From NCBI RefSeq assembly GCF_001921215.1, contig NZ_MSIF01000001.1:1054001-1118000 (forward strand): a stretch of 64,000 nt of DNA. Reading direction: 5' to 3'. This document shows, piece by piece, positions 18,857-41,798 of this stretch. The stretch is from Actinophytocola xinjiangensis (GTDB lineage: Bacteria > Actinomycetota > Actinomycetes > Mycobacteriales > Pseudonocardiaceae). The notes beneath the pieces are model-generated. The model was given only the letters and a program-made list of their open reading frames with translations. It was not told the DNA's origin and searched no databases. The first letter of the stretch is position 1, and every line of letters starts with the position of its first letter. The translations under genes and the position numbers were made by a program.

Positions 18857-20025
18857 CGGTGACCGTTGGACAGGCCACTGAGGTCGTCCCGGACGGCGTC
18901 CCCGACGTGCGGGGGGCCGTAGTTCTCGGCGAGGAGCCGGTAGCCGTGCCGGACGAGGTCGGCACGCAGCGCCGGGTCGCCGGCGACCCGCTGGATCGCC
19001 TCGGCGGTCTCGGCGGCGGAATCGGCCAGCAGGTAGTGCCGGCCGTGTTCGGCGTCGATGCCCTCGATCCCCTTGGCGGAGGAGACCACCGGGCTGCCGG
19101 CGGCGAACGCCTCCAGGATCTTCAGCCGGCTGCCGCCGCCGATGGCCAGCGGCACGGCCAGCACGGCGTTTCGCCACAACGCCGTGACACTGGGCGGGTT
19201 CATGACGAACCGCGCTCCCGGCGGGAACCTGCGGTTGCGCACCGAGGGCAACGGTCTGGCGCCGGCGATCGTGATGGGAAACGGCCGGCCCCGGTCGCGG
19301 TGCAGCAGGGGCGCGACCTCGTCCAACAGGACGTCCACGGCCTGCGTGTTGGGAAACCAGTCCAGGCTCCCGACGAACAGCGCGTGGTCGATGCGCGCGG
19401 GCGGGGGAGGAGCCGTCGCCGGCACGGGGATGGCGTTCGGGACGACGGTGACCTCGTCCGGGGAGATGCCGTGGAGCCGGACCAGGAGGTCACGGTCGGG
19501 CGCTGTGCAGGTCCAGACCCGGTCGGCCGCCTCGACCATCCGCCGCTCGACCGACCGCACGGCCTGGCCGTGGGTGCCGATGAGACTGGAGTACTCCGGG
19601 CGGGATCGCGCGATGCTGCTGGTGTCGACGGACAACTGCGACTCGACGTTGTGCAGGTCCATGACCACGGCGCAGGTCGTGTTGTCCTGGACGTGGACGA
19701 GGTAGCGCCACAGTTCGAGCCCGCTCACCACGACGACGTCCGGTTCTGCGCGCCGGATGTCGCGCAGCAGTTCCTCGGCGGTGGCCGGGCAGAAGATGTG
19801 CGGGTACGGGTCGGCCAGGTCACCGCCGTCGGTGGTCACGACGCCCGACGGGTGCGCGCAGCGGCCGGGGTTCGGGCAACCGAGATCGAACTGGGTGAAC
19901 CGCGCCTCGCGGCCGATGCCGGCGGCGAGACCCGCGTAGCGGATCGGGGCGCCCCCAGGCCTGACCGTCAGGCGCTTGTTCGTGAGCAGCAGGACACGAC
20001 AGCGCTGGCCATGACTTTCCGGCAC
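18853..20025 (-). CDS. GT4-type glycosyltransferase
   Basis: 390 residues with a two-Rossmann GT-B layout. N-terminal half: RVLLLTNKRLTVRPGGAPIR and DVVVVSGLELWRYL. Hinge: VTVVPNAIPVP. C-terminal donor-binding half: ALFVGSLDWFPNTQAVDVLL, then GGGSRLKILEAFAAGSPVVS with the GT4-type EX7E-like Glu. It is a retaining GT-B enzyme by family; sugar and acceptor are unknown. GTG 20025 is supported by GGAGAGGAG upstream; longer frames run through the divergent promoter region. It is first in the operon with two exporters and the enoyl reductase and divergent from the PKS operon, so it may glycosylate the product. Confidence 0.82.
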   Translation of the reverse strand: MPESHGQRCRVLLLTNKRLTVRPGGAPIRYAGLAAGIGREARFTQFDLGCPNPGRCAHPSGVVTTDGGDLADPYPHIFCPATAEELLRDIRRAEPDVVVVSGLELWRYLVHVQDNTTCAVVMDLHNVESQLSVDTSSIARSRPEYSSLIGTHGQAVRSVERRMVEAADRVWTCTAPDRDLLVRLHGISPDEVTVVPNAIPVPATAPPPPARIDHALFVGSLDWFPNTQAVDVLLDEVAPLLHRDRGRPFPITIAGARPLPSVRNRRFPPGARFVMNPPSVTALWRNAVLAVPLAIGGGSRLKILEAFAAGSPVVSSAKGIEGIDAEHGRHYLLADSAAETAEAIQRVAGDPALRADLVRHGYRLLAENYGPPHVGDAVRDDLSGLSNGHR

Positions 20026-20147
20026 GCTGGCTCCTCTCCGCCTCGGCGTACCAACGTATAAGCGATGATCGTTCGACGGCGGGAAAGCCTTGTCCCACGT
20101 TTTGGTGGCAAGACCGCTGGCGCGGCGCGAACCTACAGTTCGCTCTC
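20026..20147. promoter_or_regulatory. Divergent promoter region of the biosynthetic operons
   Basis: This 122-bp gap must drive both the glycosyltransferase-exporter operon and the 35-kb PKS-NRPS operon. On the plus strand TACAGT (20134-20139) lies 8 nt before the PKS GTG with no ribosome site between, suggesting a leaderless or very short leader. A convincing -35 is not seen. No long palindrome is evident. Confidence 0.4.
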
Positions 20148-31073
<10,926 letters not shown>

Positions 31074-31087
<14 letters not shown>

Positions 31088-31295
31088 CCGGCCCGACGAG
31101 GTGCGGGATCACCACGTCGTGGTCAACCACGAGGAGCAGTACTCGCTGTGGCCGGTCCAGCGGGCGGTACCCGCCGGCTGGACGGTCATCGGCGAGGCGC
31201 GCACCAGGGCCGAGTGTCTGTCCTACCTCGACAGCACGTGGACCGATCTGCGACCGAGGAGCCTGCGCGAACGTACGGCCGAGGGTGGACGGTGA
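31074..31295 (+). CDS. MbtH-like protein
   Basis: 73 residues with the family pattern VVNHEEQYSLWPVQ, VPAGW and WTDLRPRSL. MbtH-like proteins bind NRPS adenylation domains and promote folding or activity. Four proteins with A domains are encoded in this cluster, and this is the only MbtH-like protein seen, so it probably serves several. ATG 31074 has AGGAG upstream and lies inside the end of the NRPS gene; its stop overlaps the next start (GTGA). Confidence 0.93.
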
Positions 31296-32509
31296 CGAGG
31301 GTGACCGGAACAGTCGAACTCCAGGCCCTGGCCCGTCGACTCGCGGCGCTCGACCCCGACCAGCGCCGCCGGGTCGAGGAGGAGCTGGCGCGGCGGGGCG
31401 TTGACCTGCCGGCGGCGGTGCTCACCGAATCGACGGCCTCGCGCGCGAGCTTCAGCGTGTACTTCTTCTCCTCGGCGGAGAAGGCCGGGCGCGACCGGTA
31501 CCGGCTGCTGCTGGCGGCGGCGGACATCGCGGACCGGCGGGGGTTCGAGGCGGTGTGGACACCGGAGCGGCACTTCCACACCTTCGGTGGTCCCTACCCG
31601 GCGCCGTCGGTGCTGGCGGCCGCGCTGGCCACCCGCACCGAACGGGTCGCGCTGCGCGCCGGCAGCGTGGTGCTGCCACTGCACGACCCGATCCGGGTGG
31701 CCGAGGAGTGGTCGGTCGTGGACAACCTGTCCGGTGGCCGCGCCGGTATCTCGGTGGCGTCCGGGTTCCACCCGGTGGACTTCGTCCTGGCGCCGGACCG
31801 GTTCGCCGGCCGGCGCGAGGTGCTGGTCGACCACCTCGACGTGGTGCACCGGCTGTGGCGGGGCGAGGCGGTGCCGGCGAGAACCGGTGTGGGGGAGGAG
31901 GAACTGATCCGCATCTACCCACGCCCGGTACAGCCGACCCTGCCGACCTGGCTGACCGCGAGCGGTGAGAACGACCGGTCCTTCGAGCTCGCCGGCCGGC
32001 TCGGGGTCAACGTGCTCACCGCGCTGCTCAACCAGAACGTCGACCAGTTGGCGCGCCGGATCACCCTGTACCGCACGACACTGGCCGAACACGGGCACGA
32101 TCCCGACGCGCACCGGGTGACGGTGATGATCCACACCTTCGTCGGCGACAGCGACGACGACGTGCGCGAGACCGTCCGCCAACCGCTCTACCAGTACCTG
32201 AGCACTCATCTCGACCTGGCCAGGTCGCTGGCCGCGAGCCTGTCGGACACCGAGGATCTCGGCGACTACGCCGAGCACGAGGACGCGTTGCTGGAGTTCG
32301 GGTTCGAGCGCTACGTCGAGCACGCCTCGCTGATCGGCACCCCACGGCGGTGCGCGGACATGGTGCGGCGGCTGGTGGCGGTCGGCGTGGACGAGATCGC
32401 GGCGCTGCTCGACTTCGGGGTCGACGACGACCTGGTGCTCGCCAGCCTGGAGCGGCTGGCCGGCCTGCGGGACGAGCTGTCGCGTGTGGACGGAGAACGG
32501 TCCGGATGA
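31292..32509 (+). CDS. Luciferase-like FMN monooxygenase, paralogue of the inserted domain
   Basis: 405 residues. Residues 1-45 form a charged helical leader (LAALDPDQRRRVEEELARRG) resembling inter-domain linkers of NRPS/PKS proteins. The rest is a luciferase-like oxygenase of the group found in natural-product clusters: GFEAVWTPERHFHTFGG, RAGSVVLPLHDPIRVAEEWS and VVDNLSGGRAGISVASGFHP. These segments are nearly identical to those in the oxygenase embedded in the upstream NRPS, so one probably arose from the other. It needs reduced FMN from a reductase not seen here. Substrate is unknown; an assembly-line-bound acyl or aminoacyl group is likely. GTGA overlap with mbtH and ATGA overlap with the ACP gene. 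Confidence 0.85.
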   Translation: MTRVTGTVELQALARRLAALDPDQRRRVEEELARRGVDLPAAVLTESTASRASFSVYFFSSAEKAGRDRYRLLLAAADIADRRGFEAVWTPERHFHTFGGPYPAPSVLAAALATRTERVALRAGSVVLPLHDPIRVAEEWSVVDNLSGGRAGISVASGFHPVDFVLAPDRFAGRREVLVDHLDVVHRLWRGEAVPARTGVGEEELIRIYPRPVQPTLPTWLTASGENDRSFELAGRLGVNVLTALLNQNVDQLARRITLYRTTLAEHGHDPDAHRVTVMIHTFVGDSDDDVRETVRQPLYQYLSTHLDLARSLAASLSDTEDLGDYAEHEDALLEFGFERYVEHASLIGTPRRCADMVRRLVAVGVDEIAALLDFGVDDDLVLASLERLAGLRDELSRVDGERSG

Positions 32510-32736
32510 CCACCCTGGAAGGCGTGCTCGCCGAGGTGCTCGACCTGCCGGTGGACGACATCGGGGAGGAGACCGGGCGGGACACCACCGCGGAGTGGAC
32601 CAGCCTCGCGCACGTCCAGGTCGTCACCGCGGTCGAGGGCGCGTTCGGGGTCACCCTCACCACCCGGGAGATCTCCGAGGTGACCACCGTGGGCCGGCTG
32701 CGCGCGGTGCTGCGGACCAAGGGGGTGTCGGCGTGA
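32506..32736 (+). CDS. Free-standing acyl carrier protein
   Basis: 76 residues, one four-helix carrier protein. The phosphopantetheine Ser lies in AEWTSLAHVQVV, a variant of the DSL motif (W-T-S-L) seen in small ACPs that partner FkbH enzymes. It immediately precedes the fkbH-type gene with a 4-bp overlap, so it is the probable acceptor of the FkbH-loaded C3 unit. Confidence 0.87.
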   Translation: MTTLEGVLAEVLDLPVDDIGEETGRDTTAEWTSLAHVQVVTAVEGAFGVTLTTREISEVTTVGRLRAVLRTKGVSA

Positions 32737-34403
32737 CCGCCGCCGCCCGGTGGCGGGAGCTGCTGCGATCCGGTCGCCGTCCCGACGTCCGGGTCCGGTT
32801 GCTCGGCTCGTTCACGATGGACGCGGTGCTGCCGCACCTCGGGACCGCGCTCGCCGACCTGGGGGTCGTCGCGGAGATCACGGCGGGACCGTTCAACCAG
32901 ATCGTGCAGGAATGCGTCGACCCGCGCAGCGAGACCGCCGCGCTGGAACCCGACGTGCTGGTGGTGTGGCCGAGACTGGAGGAGTTCTGGGGAGAAGGCG
33001 GCCTCGACGAGGTGGCCTCCGCCGCGACGATGGCCGCCGGCCGGCTCTGCGCGCGGTTGGTGCTCGTCCTGCCCGCCACGCCGGTGGACCGGCCGCTGGG
33101 CGCCGGGGACGCCTCGAACCCGACCGGTGTGGCGGCCAGCGCCGCCTCGGCCCGGGAGCGGGTTCGTGCCGCCGTCTGCGACGCCCCCGGGGCCGTGCTG
33201 TGTGACGCCGAGGAGACCGTACGTGCGGTCGGGGAACAGTCGGCCTACGACCACCGGCTCGGGGTTCTGTTCGGAATCCCTTACACGGAGCTGTTTCTGG
33301 CGGCGATGGGGCAGTCACTGGGCAGGTCGGTCGCCCTGGCCCTCCGGCCGGCGCGCAAGGTCGTCGTCGTCGACGCCGACAACACGCTGTGGGGTGGGGC
33401 GGTCGGCGAGATCGGCGCGGACGGCGTCGACCTCGGCCCGGGACCGGGCGAGGCCTACCTCGCGTTCCAGGACCACCTGCTGGGCCTGCGCGCCAACGGC
33501 GTGCTGCTCGCGTTGTGCAGCAAGAACCTGGAGGAGGACGTGTGGGCGGCGTTCTCCCGCCGGGAGATGCGGCTGCGCCGCGACCACCTGTCCGCGTGGC
33601 GTGTCGGCTGGCGTGCCAAGCACGAGGCGATCACCGAGATCGCGGCCGAGTTGGGTGTCGGGGTCGACGCGGTGGTGTTCGTCGACGACAGCCCGGCCGA
33701 ACTCGCCGAGGCGACGGCGGCACTACCCGGTCTGGCCACGGTGGCGATGCCGGCGGACCCCGTGTGGTGGCGCGCGGCGGTGGACACCGCCGCGCTGGAC
33801 CGGCTGCCACCGACCGCCGACGACATGGCCCGGCCCGAGCGGCTGCGCCAGGACCGGGACCGCGACCAGCTGCGCCAGACCGTCGCGCCCGAGATCTACC
33901 TGAAGGACCTGGAGATCTGGGTGGAGGCGCGCGACCCCGAGCCCGCCGACCACCGCCGGCTCGCCCAGCTCGTGCTCAAGACCAACCAGCTCAACCTCAA
34001 CGGGGACCGGCTCTCCGGGCAGCGACTGGCCGAGCTGTGCGCGAGTCCGGACCACGCGGTCCGGCTGGTCACCGTCGGCGACCGGTTCGGCGACTACGGG
34101 CAGGTCGGTGCCTACGTGCTGGAGCTCGGTGACCGGACCACCGCGCGGCTGGGCCTGTTCCTGCTCAGCTGCCGGGCGCTGGGCCGGGGTGTCGAGCGGG
34201 CGATGGTCGCCGACGCGTTCGCCGTCGCCGACCGGCACGGGATCGGCACGATCCTCGCCACCGTGGAGGAACGCCAGCGCAACGAGCCCGCCAGGAGGTT
34301 CTTCACGTCGCTGGGCTGCCGCGTCGGTGTGGAGTCCACGGTGGACGCGGTCGACGCCCCGTCGTACGTCTCGGTCAGGGAGTCCGGTGTCGGCCGTGGG
34401 TGA
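32733..34403 (+). CDS. FkbH-type HAD-IIIC enzyme (C3-unit loading onto ACP)
   Basis: 556 residues, full-length FkbH type. An N-terminal SGNH-like region (about 15-200) precedes the HAD core: VVVDADNTLWGG (nucleophile Asp214, Asp216), LALCSKNLEEDV and VFVDDSPAE. A GNAT-like acyltransferase tail (about 390-545) contains TNQLNLNGDRLS, YGQVGAYVLE and LLSCRALGRGVERAM. FkbH enzymes take 1,3-bisphosphoglycerate, dephosphorylate it and load glyceryl onto an ACP; some members load other hydroxy acids. The acyl-ACP dehydrogenases that turn glyceryl into hydroxymalonyl-ACP are not in this window, so the unit may be used directly or the enzymes lie elsewhere. GTG 32733 overlaps the ACP stop. Confidence 0.9.
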   Translation: MTAAARWRELLRSGRRPDVRVRLLGSFTMDAVLPHLGTALADLGVVAEITAGPFNQIVQECVDPRSETAALEPDVLVVWPRLEEFWGEGGLDEVASAATMAAGRLCARLVLVLPATPVDRPLGAGDASNPTGVAASAASARERVRAAVCDAPGAVLCDAEETVRAVGEQSAYDHRLGVLFGIPYTELFLAAMGQSLGRSVALALRPARKVVVVDADNTLWGGAVGEIGADGVDLGPGPGEAYLAFQDHLLGLRANGVLLALCSKNLEEDVWAAFSRREMRLRRDHLSAWRVGWRAKHEAITEIAAELGVGVDAVVFVDDSPAELAEATAALPGLATVAMPADPVWWRAAVDTAALDRLPPTADDMARPERLRQDRDRDQLRQTVAPEIYLKDLEIWVEARDPEPADHRRLAQLVLKTNQLNLNGDRLSGQRLAELCASPDHAVRLVTVGDRFGDYGQVGAYVLELGDRTTARLGLFLLSCRALGRGVERAMVADAFAVADRHGIGTILATVEERQRNEPARRFFTSLGCRVGVESTVDAVDAPSYVSVRESGVGRG

Positions 34404-35895
34404 ACCGTCGGTGACTTTCGACCGCGGGCTGGTCGAGTTGTTCGCCGAGGCGAGCAACGACCGGAACCCGCTGCACACGCGGGGCGAGTACGCGCGGGCC
34501 ACCGCCTACGGCGAACCCGTCGTGTTCGGCGTCCTCGCGGCCCTGGCCCTGCTGGGCAGGATGCGTGGCGTGGTGACCGATCCGGTCCGGCGGCTGACGG
34601 CCTCCTTCCGGCAACCGGTGTTCGTCGGGGTGGAGTACGAGGTCGTCGTCACCGGGACGGGCGACCACCGCCGGGGTGAGCTGCGGCGGGCCGGCCAGCG
34701 GGTGGTGACCGTGGCGGTGCGCGGCGGCGACCCGACCGATCCGGCCGACCCGGTGGCCGGCGAACCGGCGCCGCCCACGCCGATGCGCGCCGAGCCCGCC
34801 CGGTGGACCGTCGAGGACCTGCTGCCCGGGACGACCGTCGACGGTGGCTACCGGACCACCAGATTCGCCGAACTGGTCACCCGGCTCGGGCTCGGCGACG
34901 GACCGCTGCCGGCCGCGCACCTCGCCGCGCTGCTGTGGAGCAGCTACCTCGTCGGCATGGAGGTGCCGGGCCGGCAGGCGCTGTTCACCCGGGTCACCAT
35001 GGACTTCCACGAGGAGCGGATGACCGGGACGTGCTCGTACCGGGCCGAGGTCCGCCGGGTCGACCCGAGGTTCCGGCTCGTCGAGCTCACCGGGCGGGTG
35101 CTGTTCGGCCGTCGAACCGTTGCCAGTGCGATGATCCAGGCCCTCGTCCGGCCACCCGTGACACCGGTCGCCCTGGCCGGGCCGCCCCGCGAGGTCGACG
35201 CGCTGCCCACGCTGGAGGGCCGGGTCGCGGTCGTGGTCGGCGCGAGCAGAGGGCTGGGGGCGGCGTTGGCGCTCGTCCTCGCGCGCCGGGGCTGCACCGT
35301 CGTCGGCTGTTACCGCGACTGCGAGACCGAGGCGGCGCGGCTCGAACGCGCCGCGCCGGGCGGCCTGCTGCGCCTGGAGCGCGGCGACGCCGCCGACCCG
35401 GAGTTCTGCGCGCGACTGGCCGGCGAGGTCGCCACCCGGCACGGTCGCGTCGACCTGCTGGTCTGCTCGGCCGCCCCGGCGCTGCGGCCGCTGCGGCTGC
35501 TCGCGGGTGCCGCCGGTGAGCTGGCCGACCACGTGGCCGACACGGTCCGGCTGGTCGCCACGCCCGTCGCCGCGTTCCTGCCGCTGCTCGACAGGGCCGA
35601 GGGTCAGGTCGTCGCCGTCTCCTCGCGGGCGCTGTCGGCGCCACCGGCGCAGTGGCCGCACTACGTGGCCGCCAAGGGCGCCGTCGAGCACCTGGTGCAC
35701 GCGCTGGGCCCCGCCAACCCGAGGCTGCGGTTCCTGATCTGCCGGCCGAGGCGGATGGACACGGCCTATGTCGACTCGGTCACCGACGACCACCCGGCCG
35801 CCGCACCGCTCGTGGTCGCCACGGAGTTGGTGGATGCCATCGGCCGGTTCGCCGACCGGCCGGTCCGGGGGCGTGTTCCCGTGCTGGAGGTGTGA
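34387..35895 (+). CDS. MaoC-type hot-dog dehydratase fused to SDR ketoreductase
   Basis: 502 residues. The N-terminal half (about 1-270) is a MaoC-like hot-dog hydratase/dehydratase with the catalytic stretch NDRNPLHTRGEYA (Asp and His retained) and a second hot-dog-like repeat later. The C-terminal half (about 280-500) is a short-chain dehydrogenase: VVGASRGLGAALALVLARRG, then the catalytic Ser in VSSRALS and YVAAK. Together they resemble a KR-DH pair made to act in trans on ACP-bound intermediates. This could supply reductions and dehydrations missing from the KS-AT-ACP modules downstream. GTG 34387 is preferred for its AGGGAG ribosome site; it overlaps the fkbH end by 17 bp. Confidence 0.83.
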   Translation: MSAVGEPSVTFDRGLVELFAEASNDRNPLHTRGEYARATAYGEPVVFGVLAALALLGRMRGVVTDPVRRLTASFRQPVFVGVEYEVVVTGTGDHRRGELRRAGQRVVTVAVRGGDPTDPADPVAGEPAPPTPMRAEPARWTVEDLLPGTTVDGGYRTTRFAELVTRLGLGDGPLPAAHLAALLWSSYLVGMEVPGRQALFTRVTMDFHEERMTGTCSYRAEVRRVDPRFRLVELTGRVLFGRRTVASAMIQALVRPPVTPVALAGPPREVDALPTLEGRVAVVVGASRGLGAALALVLARRGCTVVGCYRDCETEAARLERAAPGGLLRLERGDAADPEFCARLAGEVATRHGRVDLLVCSAAPALRPLRLLAGAAGELADHVADTVRLVATPVAAFLPLLDRAEGQVVAVSSRALSAPPAQWPHYVAAKGAVEHLVHALGPANPRLRFLICRPRRMDTAYVDSVTDDHPAAAPLVVATELVDAIGRFADRPVRGRVPVLEV

Positions 35896-35896
35896 G

Positions 35897-38615
<2,719 letters not shown>

Positions 38616-38623
<8 letters not shown>

Positions 38624-41600
38624 GCCAGCGCCGCTGGCGCACCAGCAGCACCGGGTCTGGCTGCTCGACCGACTCGACCCCGGCAACCCGGCGTTCAACG
38701 TCCCGTTCGGCACCTGGCTGCGGGGACCGCTCGACCGGTCCGCGCTGGCCGGCGCGCTGACCGAACTGGCCGGGCGGCACGAGGCGCTGCGGACCTCGTT
38801 CGTCGTGCACGACACCGAACCGGTCATGGTGGTCTCGCCGCCCGACCTCCCGCTCACCGAACTGGCCGCCGCGACACCGGCCGACGCGCTGGACCGGGCG
38901 GCCGAGGTGGCCCGGCACCGCTTCGACCTCGCCGCCGGACCGCCGGCACTGGCCGCCGTGATCAGCGTCCCGCCGGACCGGCACCTGCTCGTCCTGGTCG
39001 TCCACCACATCGTGTGCGACGGCTGGTCGGGCACGATCCTGCTGCGAGACCTCGGGGCCCTCTACTCCGCCAGGGTCAGCGGGGTGCCGGCGCGCCTGCC
39101 GGCACCGGCGATCACGCCCTCGGCGTACGCGCGCCGGCAGCGGTCGGAACTGAGCGGCCAGCGGCTGCGCGACCACCTTGACTTCTGGACCGGGCACCTC
39201 GCCGGCGCGCCACCGGTCATCGCCCTGCCGACCGACGCCCCCCGCGCCGCGAGCGGGGCAGGGGCCGGGGCGATCCACCGGTTCACGCTCGACGCCGACC
39301 TGACCGAGCGGGTCCGCCGGTTCGCCAGGCAACACCGGGCCACCCCGTTCCTGGTGCTGTACACGGCGTTCGGGGCCCTGCTGCACCGCTACAGCGGCCA
39401 GGACCGGGTGGTCGTCGGCTTCCCGATGGCCAACCGGACCGACCCGGAACTGGAGTCGCTGGTCGCCTACGTGTCCAACGTGCTGCCGATGTGCCTCGAC
39501 TTCTCCGACGACCCCGGGTTCGCCGACGTCCTGACCGGGGTGCGCTCACGGCTGGCGCCGGTGTACGAGTACCAGGACGTGCCGTTCCCGGCGCTGGTCG
39601 CCGAACTCGGCGTGCCCCGTGACCTCGGGGTCAACCCGATCTTCCAGGTGCACTTCGCCCTCCAGTGGTTCCCCGGCGACGAGGCCGGGTTCACCGGGCT
39701 GGAGGTCGCCCCGGCGCCGCTGGACAACCGGACCGCCAAGTTCGACCTCTACCTCTCCCTGGAATGGGCGAGCGACGGCATGCGCGGTGAGCTCCAGTAC
39801 GACGCGGACCAGTTCACCGGGGCCCGCGCCTCGGCGATGGCCGGCCACTACACCCGGCTGCTGCACGCCGCCGTGACCCACGGCGGCACGGTCGCGACAC
39901 TGCCGCTGCTCACCGACGGCGAGCGGGACACCGTGGCGCGCTGGAGCGGAACCGGACGCGACACCGACGCCGGCCCACTGGTTCCCGACCTGTTCGCCGC
40001 GCGGGCAGCGCGGTGCCCCAGCCGGGTGGCGCTGGTGGACGGCGACCGGCGGATGACCTTCGGCGAGCTGGAGGCCAACGCCAACCGGCTGGCGCACCGG
40101 CTGCGCCGCATGGGCGTCGGACCGGAGCGGATCGTCGGGGTGTGTCTGGACCGGTCGGCCAGCCACCTCGTCGCCCTGCTGGCCGTGCTCAAGGCCGGGG
40201 GCGCCTACCTCCCGCTGGATCCCCACTACCCGCCGGAGCGACTGGCGTTCATGGTGCGGGACTCCTCGGTGACGACGGTCGTGACCGACACCGGGGCGGC
40301 GCACGCCGTTCCCCCCGGTCCGGCGACGCTCACGCTGGACGAGCTGGACCTGGCGGACGAACCGGTGACCCCTGTCCACCACGGGCTGGACAGGGACAAC
40401 CTGATGAGCGTCCTGTACACCTCCGGCTCCACCGGCCGCCCCAAGGGCGTACTCGGCACCCACCGCAACTGGCTGCCCCCGATCGCCGCCATGCACCGCG
40501 AGTTCCCGTTCCGGCCGGGCGAGGTGTGCTGCCAGAAGACACCGGCCAGTTTCGTCGACGCGGTGTGGGAGAGCCTGGACCCGCTGCTGCACGGCGTGCC
40601 CCTGGTGGTCCTGCCCGACGGGATCGTGCGGGACCCCTCGGCGTTCGTCGCCGCCCTGGCCGAACACCGGGTGACCCGCCTGGTCGCCGTGCCGTCACTG
40701 CTGCGCCTGCTGCTGGACGCCCCCGGCGCCCTGCCCGACCTCACCCTGTGCGTCAGCAGCGGCGAGGAGCTCACCCCCGACCTGGCGCGGCGGCTGCGCA
40801 CCCGCCTGCCGGCGGCGCGGCTGGTCAACCTGTACGGAACCACCGAGGTCGCCGCCGACGTCACCAGGTACACGGTGCCGGACGGGGCGCGACGGGTGGC
40901 GATCGGCGGGCCGATCGCCGGCGCCCGGCTCCACCTGCTCGACCGCGCGCTCGGCCCCGTTCCCGTCGGGGTGCCCGGCGAGATCCACGTCGGCGGCGAG
41001 GTCGTGGCGCGCGGGTACCTCGGCGCGCCGGGCCTGACCGCCGAGCGGTTCGTGCCAAGCCCCTTCGGCGACGGTGAACGGCTCTACCGCACCGGAGACC
41101 TCGGCCGGTACCGCCCGGACGGGGTGGTCGAGCTGCTCGGCCGCGCGGACCGGCAGGTGAAGGTCCGTGGCGTCCGGGTCGAGCTCGGCGAGGTGGCGAG
41201 CACGGTCGCGGAGTTCGGTTCGGTCGCCGACTGCGCGGTGCTGGTCCGGACCGAACTCGGCGACACCCAACTCCTCGCCTACGTGCTGCCCGCGCCGGGC
41301 AGGGACCTCGATCCGGCCGCCCTCGACGCCCACCTGCGCGCCAGGCTGCCCAGCCACCTGGTGCCCACGATCGTGCCGATCGCCGAACTTCCGCTGCTGC
41401 CCAACGGGAAGGTCGACACGGCCGCGCTGGCCGCCACGGGGAGCATCGCGCCGGCCGGCGTCACCGAGTACGTCGCGCCCCGAGGCCGGGAGGAGGCCGC
41501 GATGGCCGCCATCTGGCAGCGCGTGCTCGGCGTCGACCGGGTCGGCGTCCACGACAACTTCTTCGACCTCGGCGGCGACTCGGTACGCGCGCTGCGCCTG

Positions 41601-41798
41601 GTCGCCCTGGCCAACCAGGAGGGATTCCGGCTCCAGGCCCAGGATCCCGTCCGCAGCCAGACGGTCGCCGAACTGGTCGCGGCGTCCGGGGCCACCCAGG
41701 ACGCCGCGAAGGACACCCCCTCGCTGACCGTCGCCGCGTCCGACCTGGACGCGCTCGCGCGGCTGATCACCCGGAGAGCCGATGCCCGCGATGCCTGA
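38616..41798 (+). CDS. NRPS: C-A-PCP, beta-alanine-type A domain
   Basis: 1060 residues. C domain about 5-430 with HHIVCDG (130-136). A domain about 450-930 with YTSGSTGRPKG, FVDAVWESL, YGTTEVA, YRTGDLGR and NGKVD. PCP about 955-1020 with GGDSV (Ser989). The A4 motif is FVDAVW rather than FDxS, so the usual Asp that holds an alpha-amino group is displaced. Pocket residues read V-D-W-V-C-S-L-A-D, one change from VDWVISLADK reported for beta-alanine activation. A beta-amino acid is therefore likely. It follows a KS-ACP protein and precedes a C-domain protein, so it acts mid-chain. Confidence 0.9.
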
